Shown here piece after piece: positions 7,356-15,940 of a stretch of DNA of 38,149 nucleotides. Each line of letters starts with the position of its first letter. Within the stretch, counting starts at the first letter, position 1. Location of the stretch: NCBI GenBank assembly GCA_947071285.1, contig CAMTFK010000015.1, positions 1 through 38,149 on the forward strand, in the 5' to 3' direction. The translations under genes were made by a program, and so were the position numbers. The notes below the pieces were generated by a model. It ran no database searches, had not been told where the DNA came from, and worked only from the letters and a program-made list of their open reading frames with translations. The DNA comes from an uncultured Bacteroides sp. (GTDB taxonomy: Bacteria > Bacteroidota > Bacteroidia > Bacteroidales > Bacteroidaceae).

Positions 7356-8768
7356 CTATTGTTTCCAACTTACAGTATGAAATGAGTGAGGAGGTAAAGC
7401 AAGAGTCACCTTTTGCTTTCCAACCGCAATACTTATCGTTTCATCAGCATCAGTCACATTGGCAACAATGGCCGTGATTGTGCCGTCCGGATTGACAAAC
7501 GCCAACATATTCTTATCCAACGGAGTTTCCAGCCTGTAAGCACCTGTCTGTACAAAATGCCCCAGGTGTTTCATCAGGTAGAATTCCGGATTATACGTCA
7601 CGGCACGGGTTTTCTTGTCGATAGAAACCATAGAATTCTGGTTCCATCCCCAGGGACTGATGCCCGGAGAAGGAAGAATCATGTTCCAATAGTGATATGA
7701 ATTGATGCCATTACTGAAATAATGTTTCATCAGGTTCCAGGTGTATTCGGCATAATCCCATGAATTCGCCCCGTTGCCACACTCCGTTTCGGTTTGCATT
7801 AGTTTCAGTTCAGGATATTCACGATGAATGGTCGAGATAGCTTTCTTACCATCCCACTGGAAACCAACGCCTTTGATGTACTTCGATGCTTCCTTATCGC
7901 GTAAAGCTACACGCACATACTCCGGATTAGCCGTGTTGATGGTTCCGAAATAGATATCCGTCTTGATATTTTCTCTTTCGAACGTCGGCCCCAGATAATG
8001 TCCCAGGAAGAAAGTCAAATCTTCCGTGCGCCATTTGCAACTGGGGAATACCTGATTGGAGCAAGGCTCATTCTGCACATGAATACATTCCAACGGCAAC
8101 CCTTCGGCTTCGTAAGCTTTTATGAAGCGCGCAAAGTAATTGGCATAAGTTTTCAGATAACCTTCTTCCATCCGGAAACCGGTGCTGAATTCAGCGATAG
8201 CCTCCGCAGGCGCAAGCCCGTTCACATCTTTTTCGCCCGAAGGACGGATGGCCGAAGCATAATGATTGTTTGTCTTCATCCATGCCGGCGGGCACCAGGG
8301 AGAAGCCCAGATGCGCAGATTGGGATTTACCTGACGGGCAGCCTTGATATAGGGAATCAGAATATAGCGGTCACGGTCGATATTGAAGTTCACCAGGTCG
8401 AAATCTCCTGCTACGTCGGCCGAAGAATAAAAGCTCATGGCGAAATCATTCGCACCCAGCGGAAGGCGGCAATACTCAAAGCAAGCACCTTCTTTTCCGA
8501 AGATGGCTTGAAGAACAGTTTCACGCTCTGCGGCGGACAACAGGTTCAGTGCATCCCAACCCATTTCGTTGAAGCATCCGCCTATACCCGTAATCAACTG
8601 CAAACGTTTAGTGGCATCGAGGACCACCCCATTTCCCGTATCATTCCGTTCCGGTTTCACCTTCTGTTTCGCCCAGGGGGCGGCCTGAGTAGTGGAATAC
8701 CATTCCACTTTCTGTGCGGATATATTCCCACACAGAAGCAGTAACAAAATCAGACTTATGAATCGCAT
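7356..8768 (-). CDS. GH30-family glycoside hydrolase, probable secreted beta-glucanase/beta-glucosidase
   Basis: GH30 enzymes are retaining clan GH-A hydrolases that include beta-1,6-glucanases, glucosylceramidases and beta-xylosidases. The 470-aa protein has a signal peptide ending at SAQ (about residue 19), a TIM barrel with the family-typical GIGGCFNEMG, WASPWCPPAWMKTN and HVQNEP (acid/base Glu234), and LMQTETECGNG, where Glu327 or the neighbouring Glu329 is the nucleophile. A short C-terminal beta-sandwich ends in LPPHSFHTVSWKQ. The overall sequence style resembles bacterial GH30 beta-glucanase-type enzymes more than xylanases, but subfamily and substrate cannot be fixed by eye. It is the last gene of its operon, 8 nt after the GH43 gene. 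Confidence 0.88.
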   Translation of the reverse strand: MRFISLILLLLLCGNISAQKVEWYSTTQAAPWAKQKVKPERNDTGNGVVLDATKRLQLITGIGGCFNEMGWDALNLLSAAERETVLQAIFGKEGACFEYCRLPLGANDFAMSFYSSADVAGDFDLVNFNIDRDRYILIPYIKAARQVNPNLRIWASPWCPPAWMKTNNHYASAIRPSGEKDVNGLAPAEAIAEFSTGFRMEEGYLKTYANYFARFIKAYEAEGLPLECIHVQNEPCSNQVFPSCKWRTEDLTFFLGHYLGPTFERENIKTDIYFGTINTANPEYVRVALRDKEASKYIKGVGFQWDGKKAISTIHREYPELKLMQTETECGNGANSWDYAEYTWNLMKHYFSNGINSYHYWNMILPSPGISPWGWNQNSMVSIDKKTRAVTYNPEFYLMKHLGHFVQTGAYRLETPLDKNMLAFVNPDGTITAIVANVTDADETISIAVGKQKVTLALPPHSFHTVSWKQ

Positions 8769-8776
8769 AGGCTATC

Positions 8777-9763
8777 TTATTTCCGTTGTTTCACCATCTG
8801 AATGGTTCCGTCTTCATTGTAATAGAGTTTATCTACACAGATGGAGCGCAGCCAGTCATGGTTGGACAAAGCACTGTTGTGATAGAAAGCAAACCATTCG
8901 CCTTTATACTCTACGATAGAACCGTGATTGGTGTAACTATCAGTGGGTTCCATATAAATACCCATGGATTTCCAGGGACCGAGCGGACTGTCACTGATGG
9001 CATAACGCATGCGGTTATCACCCTTCACGCCGTCGTTCCAGTTTTCGTCATGGTTATCGGAATAAGAGAGGTAGTATTTTCCGTTATATTTGTGTATCCA
9101 GGTAGCTTCGTGGAAGTCTTCCAAACCCTCCATAACCTGCATTTCGCCATCCAATTCCACCATATTGTCTTTCAGTTTACCACCCTTACATATCTGTCCA
9201 CCACCATTGTAGATGTAAGCCTGACCGTCATCATCTACAAACACACAAGGGTCAATCAACGGGTCCATTCCTTCGATATAGCCCTGCACGGTGAAGTTGG
9301 CAGCCGGTTCTTTACTGGTGGCTACACCGATTTTCCAACTGTTGTTCCACTTCGTATCGCTGGGATGCGGGAAATAAAAATAGTAAGTACCATCTTTATA
9401 AGCACAATCGGGCGCCCACATAAATCCGCCTTCTTTACGCCCCCAAGGAACCTGGGATGAATTCAGGATTTCACCATGGTCTTTCCAGTGCACCATGTCG
9501 TCCGTAGAAAAGACATGATAGCGGTCCATCAAGTCGCAACCGCGTGGCGGGTCGATATCATGCGAAGCATATACATACAGGCGTCCGTCAGCCCATACAT
9601 GAGCCGAAGGGTCGGCTGTGTACATGTGGGTGATAAACGGATTCGGAGCCATACTGTCAATCCCGGCAGCTTCTTCTTTCGCCGAATTGCTTTTAGGAGA
9701 TTGGCAGGAAAGCATAAATCCCGCCAGGAACAAAGTAAAAATTGGATAAAAACTCTTTTTCAT
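8777..9763 (-). CDS. GH43-family glycoside hydrolase lipoprotein, copy A
   Basis: GH43 enzymes are inverting five-bladed propeller hydrolases, mostly arabinofuranosidases, xylosidases or galactosidases. The 328-aa product has a lipoprotein signal (lipobox LSC, Cys20). The expected catalytic triad is present: base Asp51 in TADPSAHV, pKa-modulating Asp171 in LIDPCVFVDDDGQ and acid Glu219 in FHEATWIH. The protein is a bare catalytic domain without an attached binding module. It is strikingly similar to the GH43 encoded at 14808-15785, including long shared segments around GRLYVYASHD and DPPRGCDLMDRYHVFSTDDM. No acidic cluster follows the lipid Cys, so a periplasm-facing location is likely. Exact substrate unknown. 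Confidence 0.88.
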   Translation of the reverse strand: MKKSFYPIFTLFLAGFMLSCQSPKSNSAKEEAAGIDSMAPNPFITHMYTADPSAHVWADGRLYVYASHDIDPPRGCDLMDRYHVFSTDDMVHWKDHGEILNSSQVPWGRKEGGFMWAPDCAYKDGTYYFYFPHPSDTKWNNSWKIGVATSKEPAANFTVQGYIEGMDPLIDPCVFVDDDGQAYIYNGGGQICKGGKLKDNMVELDGEMQVMEGLEDFHEATWIHKYNGKYYLSYSDNHDENWNDGVKGDNRMRYAISDSPLGPWKSMGIYMEPTDSYTNHGSIVEYKGEWFAFYHNSALSNHDWLRSICVDKLYYNEDGTIQMVKQRK

Positions 9764-9787
9764 AAGTAATGTGTTTTGATAAATGAT

Positions 9788-12385
9788 TTATTGTTCAGAA
9801 TGAGATGCCAGATTATCCAACCTTTGCATTACAGAAGTAGTCTTTTGCAAGCGAATATCAGCAGAAGATGCACCTACCATTATGTTATAGTTACCGGAAG
9901 GATATATAAACTTTCCTTTCGCCTCGTCCCAATAGCGTAACAAGTCTTTCCGCAATTTTATAGTCACCTTCTTGCTTTCGCCACTCTTCAGTGAGACGCG
10001 TTCAAAACCTTTCAATTCTTTCACAGGCATCACTTCATCCCTCTCAGGAAGTTTCACGTAAACCTGGGCAACCTCATCACCTGCATATCTACCTGCATTC
10101 TTCAACTGGAATGAAACACTCACTTCTTCCTCACCATCCGCTACCTGCAGATTGGAATACTTAAATGAAGTATAGCTTAAACCATAACCGAAAGGATAAA
10201 GTACATCGCCTTTGAAATATTTATAAGTACGCCCCTTAGTTATGTCATAATCATCAAACGGAGGAAGTTCATCCAGACTTCTGTAATAAGTCAATGGCAA
10301 GCGGCCACCCGGATTATAATCACCAAATAGTACTTCCGCCACAGCTTTGCCTCCACTTTCTCCGGGATACCATGCATTAACAATGGCAGGCACATGTTCG
10401 TCCATCCAGTTGACAGCCAGCGAACTGCCGGCAACCAATACGACTACGATATTCGGGTTTACCTTATATATTTCCTGTAGGAACTCCCGCTGGTCTGCCG
10501 GAAGTTGAATGTCATACCTGTCTTGTCCTTCACGCTCTATCGACTTATTGATACCTAATACGGCAACCACCGTTTCGCATTCGCGCACTGCTTTGCCGGC
10601 TTCGCCATACAAATCCAGACGGGTAACTTTTCCAACCTGGGGAACCCGCCATTGCAATTTGGCGATGGCATAGTCGCGATTGTCATAATATTCAGCCTTC
10701 AACTGATAATCTTTTCCGGCTTCCAGATAAATAGCAGCCGTATCTGTACGGACCGCATGTCCCGGCCACGCATCAATCAACATTTTGCCATCAATACTCA
10801 GGCGGCATCCGTCATCGGATGTGAAACTGAGGGTATATTGTCCGGTAACCGTGGGGCGCAATTTGCCCGTCCAACGAACGGATAAGGGAGATTTAGGCAA
10901 GAAGGGATCCGGCGCCTGATTGCCCGGTTCGAAGTTTATCCACTCTTCTTTTCTTACTTTCGGAGTGCCCTGCAACTTCGTGTTATCAAAGTACTCGGCT
11001 TGCAATCCTTCCGGAAAGCTTGCCCCCTGTATAAGTTCCATGCCATCCACTGCCGACTTCCACGGAGCATATACCACTTTTACGTCCTCACCCACTCTGT
11101 CTTTGATACCTTGCAGAACAGAAACCGGAGCTATCACCGGCAATCCGCTATAATCGCCGAACTCACTACTGCCTGCATTGATACCTACCACTGCAATGGA
11201 TTTGATCTTCTTTGCATTGAGCGGCAACATTTTTTTCTGGTTCTTGAGCAATACGATACATTCGCGAGCTGCATTCAGTGCCACTTCCTGGTGCTCTTTG
11301 GAACCTATCACAGCAGGAGATATTTTTGTATACGGATTCTTTTCTCCGCTATCGAACAAACCTAACTGCATACGCGCCCGCAATACACGATAGGCAGCCG
11401 AATCTATATCGGCATCCGTAACCATATATTGGCGGTAGGCACTCAGCAAAGGCTCATCATATACATCGTCGCCACATTCCAAGTCCAAACCCGCCTTTAT
11501 GGAGAGGGTAGCCGCAGCTTCTTTAGTCTTCACATACTTATGCGCATTGACCAGCAAGGAAGGGCCTCCGCAATCGGAAACCACATACCCCTTGAATCCC
11601 CAGTCATTACGCAATACTTTGGTCAACAGCCAGGCATTCAGTGTACAAGGCACATCATTCAGTGCATTATAAGCCGACATGATAGATGCTGACTTACCAT
11701 CTTTCACACATGCCTCGAAGGCCGGAAGATAGTATTCGCGAAGTTGTTTCTCTGATATTTGCGGATTACATACAAAGCGATTGTGTTCTTCATTATTAGC
11801 TGCAAAATGTTTGGGAGTCGACACAATCTTCAAATAACGGCTATCATTGCCCTGCAAGCCTTTCACAAAAGCGGTACCCATGATGCCACTCAGATACGGG
11901 TCTTCACCGTATGTCTCAGGGGTACGTCCCCAACGCGGGTCGCGTGCCATATTCACCGTAGGAGACCAAAAGGTCAGCAAATCACTGAACTGACTTTTCT
12001 GTTCACGTCCCTGGTCCAGTTCGTTCCAACGGGCACGGGCCTCATCAGAGATAACCGTAGCCACTTGTTCCTGCAATACAGGGTTCCAGGTAGCCGCCAA
12101 CCCGATGGCCTGCGGGAACACAGTGAACCGTCCCGGACGAACCACTCCGTGAAGCGCTTCGTTGCCATGATAATATTTAGGAATGTCCAGACGGGAAATA
12201 CCCGGTGACGTAGCGCGCAGTAAACTAATCTTCTCCTCAACCGACAGACGTGACAACAAGTCCATGATACGTTCGTGGGTGGGAGCATTCTCATTTTTAT
12301 AAAGCTCCTGAGCCTGTGCCGTTCGGGCAGCACAGGCCATAAGAGCCAATAATCCTGTATAAGCAATCTTTTTAAGTGTTCTCAT
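9788..12385 (-). CDS. GH3 beta-glycosidase with inserted PA14 domain
   Basis: This 865-aa secreted enzyme has the GH3 order: an N-terminal TIM-like domain with KHFAANNEE and nucleophile Asp271 in GYVVSDCGG, an alpha/beta sandwich domain, a PA14 domain inserted at about residues 457-585 (LQAEYFDN, GQYTLSFTSDDGCRLSIDG, YYDNRDYAIAKLQW), the E-x-E-G-x-D-R segment at residues 617-623 that supplies the candidate acid/base, and a C-terminal fibronectin-like domain. PA14-containing GH3 proteins are usually exo-acting beta-glucosidases in which PA14 shapes the substrate pocket. A signal peptide is clear, and cleavage could be either after AQAQ or at the LMAC lipobox. Gaps of 24-26 nt to both neighbours imply one operon with GH92. 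Confidence 0.93.
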   Translation of the reverse strand: MRTLKKIAYTGLLALMACAARTAQAQELYKNENAPTHERIMDLLSRLSVEEKISLLRATSPGISRLDIPKYYHGNEALHGVVRPGRFTVFPQAIGLAATWNPVLQEQVATVISDEARARWNELDQGREQKSQFSDLLTFWSPTVNMARDPRWGRTPETYGEDPYLSGIMGTAFVKGLQGNDSRYLKIVSTPKHFAANNEEHNRFVCNPQISEKQLREYYLPAFEACVKDGKSASIMSAYNALNDVPCTLNAWLLTKVLRNDWGFKGYVVSDCGGPSLLVNAHKYVKTKEAAATLSIKAGLDLECGDDVYDEPLLSAYRQYMVTDADIDSAAYRVLRARMQLGLFDSGEKNPYTKISPAVIGSKEHQEVALNAARECIVLLKNQKKMLPLNAKKIKSIAVVGINAGSSEFGDYSGLPVIAPVSVLQGIKDRVGEDVKVVYAPWKSAVDGMELIQGASFPEGLQAEYFDNTKLQGTPKVRKEEWINFEPGNQAPDPFLPKSPLSVRWTGKLRPTVTGQYTLSFTSDDGCRLSIDGKMLIDAWPGHAVRTDTAAIYLEAGKDYQLKAEYYDNRDYAIAKLQWRVPQVGKVTRLDLYGEAGKAVRECETVVAVLGINKSIEREGQDRYDIQLPADQREFLQEIYKVNPNIVVVLVAGSSLAVNWMDEHVPAIVNAWYPGESGGKAVAEVLFGDYNPGGRLPLTYYRSLDELPPFDDYDITKGRTYKYFKGDVLYPFGYGLSYTSFKYSNLQVADGEEEVSVSFQLKNAGRYAGDEVAQVYVKLPERDEVMPVKELKGFERVSLKSGESKKVTIKLRKDLLRYWDEAKGKFIYPSGNYNIMVGASSADIRLQKTTSVMQRLDNLASHSEQ

Positions 12386-12411
12386 GGTGTTTTTCCTATT
12401 AACTATATACC

Positions 12412-14676
12412 TTACAATTTATCAGCAGACGGCGGCACTGCATCACCTGCACTACCCCATGCCTTATTGGGTCTGTTGCCCATTACCAATACCAATTTTC
12501 CTCCGTCTTTTATATCGTCATGGCTGAACCAGGGCTTATTCCATTCTTTGCCATTCAACGTTGCAGACTGGATATATTTGTTTTCGTCCGATGCACCTTG
12601 TGCCTCTACCTCAAATACCTTTCCATTGCTCAGCATCACTTTAGCTTTAGTAAACAAGGGGCTGCCGATGTTATAAGACGGGGAGCCCGGAGTCACCGGA
12701 TAGAAACCTAAAGAAGAGAATACAACAAATGCCGACATACCGCCACCGTCTTCATCTCCCGGCAGTCCCATCAGGTCATTACGGAACCAGGTCTTCAATA
12801 ATTGGCGGATACGCTTCTGTGTCTTCCAGGGCTGTCCGGCATAGTTGTAGAGATAAGGGATATGCAAACTCGGCTCATTAGCCATAGAGAATTGGCCTAC
12901 ATTACCGGTATGGTCGGGTATCTGTGCATAGAAAGCATACTTGCCACGTCCCAGCGGTTCACGGAAAGTCTGGTCCAGATTAGTGATGAATTGTTTGTCG
13001 CCTCCCATCAGATTAATCAAGTCGGCTACATTATGAGGAACATCCCAACGATATACCCAACCGTTGTTTTCGCCATAATATTCACGGGCACCCATACCTC
13101 CGGAGAAGCGATAATCGAACGGTTCAATCCATTTGCCGTCTTTATCTTTCGGATGGAAGAAAGCAGTTTCGGCATTGTATACATTGCGATAATTATGAGC
13201 ACACTTCAGATAGTGGGCAGCATCATCCTTCTTACCCAGCATATCGGCGATTCTCGACAGACACCATTGGTCATACGAAGTTCCCAATGTAACGGCAATC
13301 GGCTGACGCTTCTCAAACGGATGCACATTCGGGTCTGTTTCCTTCTCTCCTGCCTGGAGCGCCGGGATATATCCGTTCTTCTTATAGAAATCATCAATCC
13401 AACCGGCAGCAGCACCCGACCACGGAGCCAATGTCTTTTCTTCTATACCTTTACGGCAGGCTTCATAAGCTTTTTCCAAATCAAATTTCAATCCTTTGGC
13501 GGCTGCATCGGCCACGGTTGCTACGGCATGGTTGGAGTTCATACGGCGGGAATCACCTGTAATCTCGGGGAAAGTAGGCATCCACATATCGCCCATTTGT
13601 TCCGCCATGCGCAGATAAGAATCAATCACATTCTTTTCCGTTCCTTCGTCAATCAGCAGACGCAAAGGGTGGGCAGCACGATAGGTGTCCCAAATCCAAT
13701 CGTCCGTATAGAAAGGTTCGCCATTATCTTCGTGTATCTTTCCGTCGAATGCACTGAAATAACGACCGTCTTCACTGATGCAAACCGGGCGTTCGAATAC
13801 GCGGTAAAGTGAAGTATAAAAAATCTGTTTATCGGACTCACTACCACCTTCTACCTGGATATCACCCAAGGCTTTATCCCACGTCTGGCGTCCTTTCTCT
13901 GCCAGTGCTTGCAGATTATAGTCAGGCAATTCACGTTGCAGGTTCTTCTTGGCCTGCTCTTCACTTATAAATGAAATACCATAGCGGAGATTTACCGTCT
14001 TAGTTCCATCGGCAAAGTGCAAAACGGCACAAGCATTGCGTCCTTCGGCATCCTTCTGAGAAGCATCTATCTTGCCATCAACCAGAATACCCGTCTCTAT
14101 GGGGGCAATGTCCGACTCTATATATAAATACACGCGTGTATTATTCTCCAACTGCTGATAACCGCTCACAAATCCATCGCCTGCCTTGATGGCACCGTTA
14201 CGTGAGTTTATCATCATATACACCGGCTTGCCTTGTTGTCCGTACTCTATCTGATAGAGAGCTGACTGGTGGGAAGGCGCATATTTCACGTTGATTTCCT
14301 CATCATCCAGAATCACCTCATAATAATAGGGTTTCAGTTTCTCATCGTCATAGCTATAAGCTACAACCGGACGCAGATTATCTCCCTGATACGGACTCAG
14401 ATTGAAAGCAGAACTACCACGGTGACTGGTCACAATCAGGGGAAGTCCGTTCAACATATCCGTTGTATAATCCGCCCGTTCCGGGTAAACACGAAGCATG
14501 CTGTTCGGCAAATGAATAGTGGGGAAAGTGGGAACCAGCAAATGGCTGATATTTCCCATGTAGGGATTTACGTAGTCAACCGGACCTTTGACGGTGGCTA
14601 CTTGGTTTTGTACTCCTCCACAAGCGCCCAACACGGAAACTAAAGCTACAGAGGCTAAGCAATGTGTAAATTTCAT
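12412..14676 (-). CDS. GH92-family alpha-mannosidase lipoprotein
   Basis: GH92 enzymes are calcium-dependent inverting exo-alpha-mannosidases. The 754-aa product has a lipoprotein signal (LGAC, Cys19), an N-terminal beta-sandwich and a C-terminal (alpha/alpha)6 barrel. Visible family motifs are DDWIWDTYRAAHPL, SNHAVATVADA, SMANEPSLHIPYLYNYAGQ with general acid Glu601, and GDEDGGGMSAFVVFSSLGFYPV with the base among Asp641/Asp643. The segment YYGENNGWVYRWDVPHN differs from the EGN-W-x-VPHD form I associate with alpha-1,2-mannosidases, so linkage specificity may differ. It is the first gene of a four-gene operon with its own promoter 37 nt upstream. Confidence 0.9.
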   Translation of the reverse strand: MKFTHCLASVALVSVLGACGGVQNQVATVKGPVDYVNPYMGNISHLLVPTFPTIHLPNSMLRVYPERADYTTDMLNGLPLIVTSHRGSSAFNLSPYQGDNLRPVVAYSYDDEKLKPYYYEVILDDEEINVKYAPSHQSALYQIEYGQQGKPVYMMINSRNGAIKAGDGFVSGYQQLENNTRVYLYIESDIAPIETGILVDGKIDASQKDAEGRNACAVLHFADGTKTVNLRYGISFISEEQAKKNLQRELPDYNLQALAEKGRQTWDKALGDIQVEGGSESDKQIFYTSLYRVFERPVCISEDGRYFSAFDGKIHEDNGEPFYTDDWIWDTYRAAHPLRLLIDEGTEKNVIDSYLRMAEQMGDMWMPTFPEITGDSRRMNSNHAVATVADAAAKGLKFDLEKAYEACRKGIEEKTLAPWSGAAAGWIDDFYKKNGYIPALQAGEKETDPNVHPFEKRQPIAVTLGTSYDQWCLSRIADMLGKKDDAAHYLKCAHNYRNVYNAETAFFHPKDKDGKWIEPFDYRFSGGMGAREYYGENNGWVYRWDVPHNVADLINLMGGDKQFITNLDQTFREPLGRGKYAFYAQIPDHTGNVGQFSMANEPSLHIPYLYNYAGQPWKTQKRIRQLLKTWFRNDLMGLPGDEDGGGMSAFVVFSSLGFYPVTPGSPSYNIGSPLFTKAKVMLSNGKVFEVEAQGASDENKYIQSATLNGKEWNKPWFSHDDIKDGGKLVLVMGNRPNKAWGSAGDAVPPSADKL

Positions 14677-14712
14677 AATATAACAGTTTTAGTTTATATT
14701 TATTCTCGAAGG

Positions 14713-14759
14713 CAAATATAAGGATTGACACTTTCCCTTTCGATTAAAAAAGACTTAAT
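14713..14759 (-). promoter_or_regulatory. Promoter and candidate operator of the GH92 operon
   Basis: On the minus strand TATATTTG (14720-14713) matches TAnnTTTG and lies 37 nt before the GH92 ATG. Exactly 39 nt upstream of the box lies ATTAA (14759-14755), with TTAA (14747-14744) 11 nt on from the first TTAA. Two other promoters in this PUL have the same two words at the same distances. The operator overlaps the preceding terminator's 3' arm and T-run. Confidence 0.6.
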
Positions 14760-14777
14760 AGCCGATTAATATTAAGT
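14742..14777 (-). terminator. Intrinsic terminator after the single GH43 gene
   Basis: On the minus strand ACTTAATA and TATTAAGT form an 8-bp stem with a 9-nt loop, followed by CTTTTTT. It lies 31 nt past the GH43 stop. The stem is AT-rich, so efficiency may be partial. Confidence 0.6.
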
Positions 14778-14807
14778 AAAGTGGCAAAATAAGCCTCTTT
14801 TTTACTA

Positions 14808-15785
14808 CTACTCGCGCCCCCGGGTCTGTTTCACCACTTGTATGGTGCCATCCGGATTATAATAGAGTTTATCTACACAAATAGAGCGAAGATTACCTCT
14901 ACCTGAGATAGAACAATTATGATAGAAAGCATACCATTCTCCATTATATTCCGCAATAGAACCATGACTTGTATCACAACCTGTAGGCTCCAGATAAATG
15001 CCCTGATAGGTCCATGGTCCCAACGGAGAGTTACTTGTTGCATAGTTCAGACGATTAGCTCCCTTGCCATTCTCTGCATGGTTGTCAGCATAGGATAAAT
15101 AATACATACCGTCTTTTTTATGTATCCAGGCAGCCTCATGGAAATCCTTCAAACCCTCCATTGCACGCAGTGGTTCAGCCAATTCCATCATGTTGTCCTT
15201 CATTTTGGCGCCCACACAACGGCCTCCACCACCATAATAGAAGTAAGCTTGTCCATCATCATCTACAAAAACACAGGGATCTATCATAGCAAAACAATCG
15301 TCTTCCATTCCTATCATGTCTATATACTTATCTTGCACAGTGAAGTCTTTGGCAGGATGTTTGCTGGTAGCTATGCCCACTCTCCAGGTATTGTTCCAGT
15401 CATCGCCACTCGGGTGCGGAAAATAGAAGTAGTAAGTACCATTCTTATAAGCACAATCGGGTGCCCACATGAAACCTCCATCTTTACGTCCCCAGGACAC
15501 CTGCGAAGAATTCAGAATTTCCCCATGATCCGTCCAGTTCACCATGTCATCCGTAGAGAATACATGATAGCGGTCCATCAAGTCACACCCACGCGGAGGA
15601 TCGACATCATGGGAGGCATAGACATACAGACGTCCGTCTTCCCATACATGAGCTGAAGGGTCGGCTGTGTACATGTGAGTAACGAAAGGATTCGGTCCTA
15701 AAGTAACCGTTTTAGCTTGCTTCTGGCTGTTACAACTCATCAATGTCAACGACAAGGCAGCCAAAGTAATCAAATAGTTTTTCAT
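14808..15785 (-). CDS. GH43-family glycoside hydrolase lipoprotein, copy B
   Basis: This is a close paralogue of the GH43 at 8777-9763. The frame is open to 15821, but the ATG at 15785 gives a clean lipoprotein signal MKNYLITLAALSLTLMSC and is preferred, for a 325-aa product. The triad is intact: Asp42 in TADPSAHV, the Asp of IDPCVFVDDDGQ, and the Glu of FHEAAWIH. Compared with copy A it has an insertion of about ten residues just before the second catalytic Asp (around DKYIDMIGMEDDCFAM) and SGRGN instead of SNHDW near the C terminus, so the two may differ in substrate pocket. It seems to form a one-gene unit with its own promoter at 15819-15826 and a terminator behind it. Substrate unknown; arabinofuranosidase, xylosidase and galactosidase are all possible. 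Confidence 0.88.
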   Translation of the reverse strand: MKNYLITLAALSLTLMSCNSQKQAKTVTLGPNPFVTHMYTADPSAHVWEDGRLYVYASHDVDPPRGCDLMDRYHVFSTDDMVNWTDHGEILNSSQVSWGRKDGGFMWAPDCAYKNGTYYFYFPHPSGDDWNNTWRVGIATSKHPAKDFTVQDKYIDMIGMEDDCFAMIDPCVFVDDDGQAYFYYGGGGRCVGAKMKDNMMELAEPLRAMEGLKDFHEAAWIHKKDGMYYLSYADNHAENGKGANRLNYATSNSPLGPWTYQGIYLEPTGCDTSHGSIAEYNGEWYAFYHNCSISGRGNLRSICVDKLYYNPDGTIQVVKQTRGRE

Positions 15786-15818
15786 ACGCATTTTTATAGT
15801 TTTAATATTTAATACGAG

Positions 15819-15865
15819 CAAAATTAAAGCCGCATGATTAACAAAGCTCTTAATTTCAACTTAAT
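15819..15865 (-). promoter_or_regulatory. Promoter and candidate operator of GH43 copy B
   Basis: TAATTTTG on the minus strand (15826-15819) is a TAnnTTTG match 33 nt before the chosen ATG. ATTAA (15865-15861) lies exactly 39 nt upstream and TTAA (15853-15850) follows with 11-nt repeat spacing, as at the other two promoters. A TTTG at 15845-15842 is a possible -33 box at short spacing. Confidence 0.6.
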
Positions 15866-15940
15866 AATTCGCTGTTTTTTTCTTTTGATAGAAATAAGCG
15901 ACCGATATGCCGCATAATATAAAATTTTAGTGCCGTCTTC

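Noticed and set aside
15786..15821. Longer GH43 copy B starting at 15821
   Set aside because: That start coincides with the -7 promoter box, and the ATG at 15785 gives a clean lipoprotein signal.
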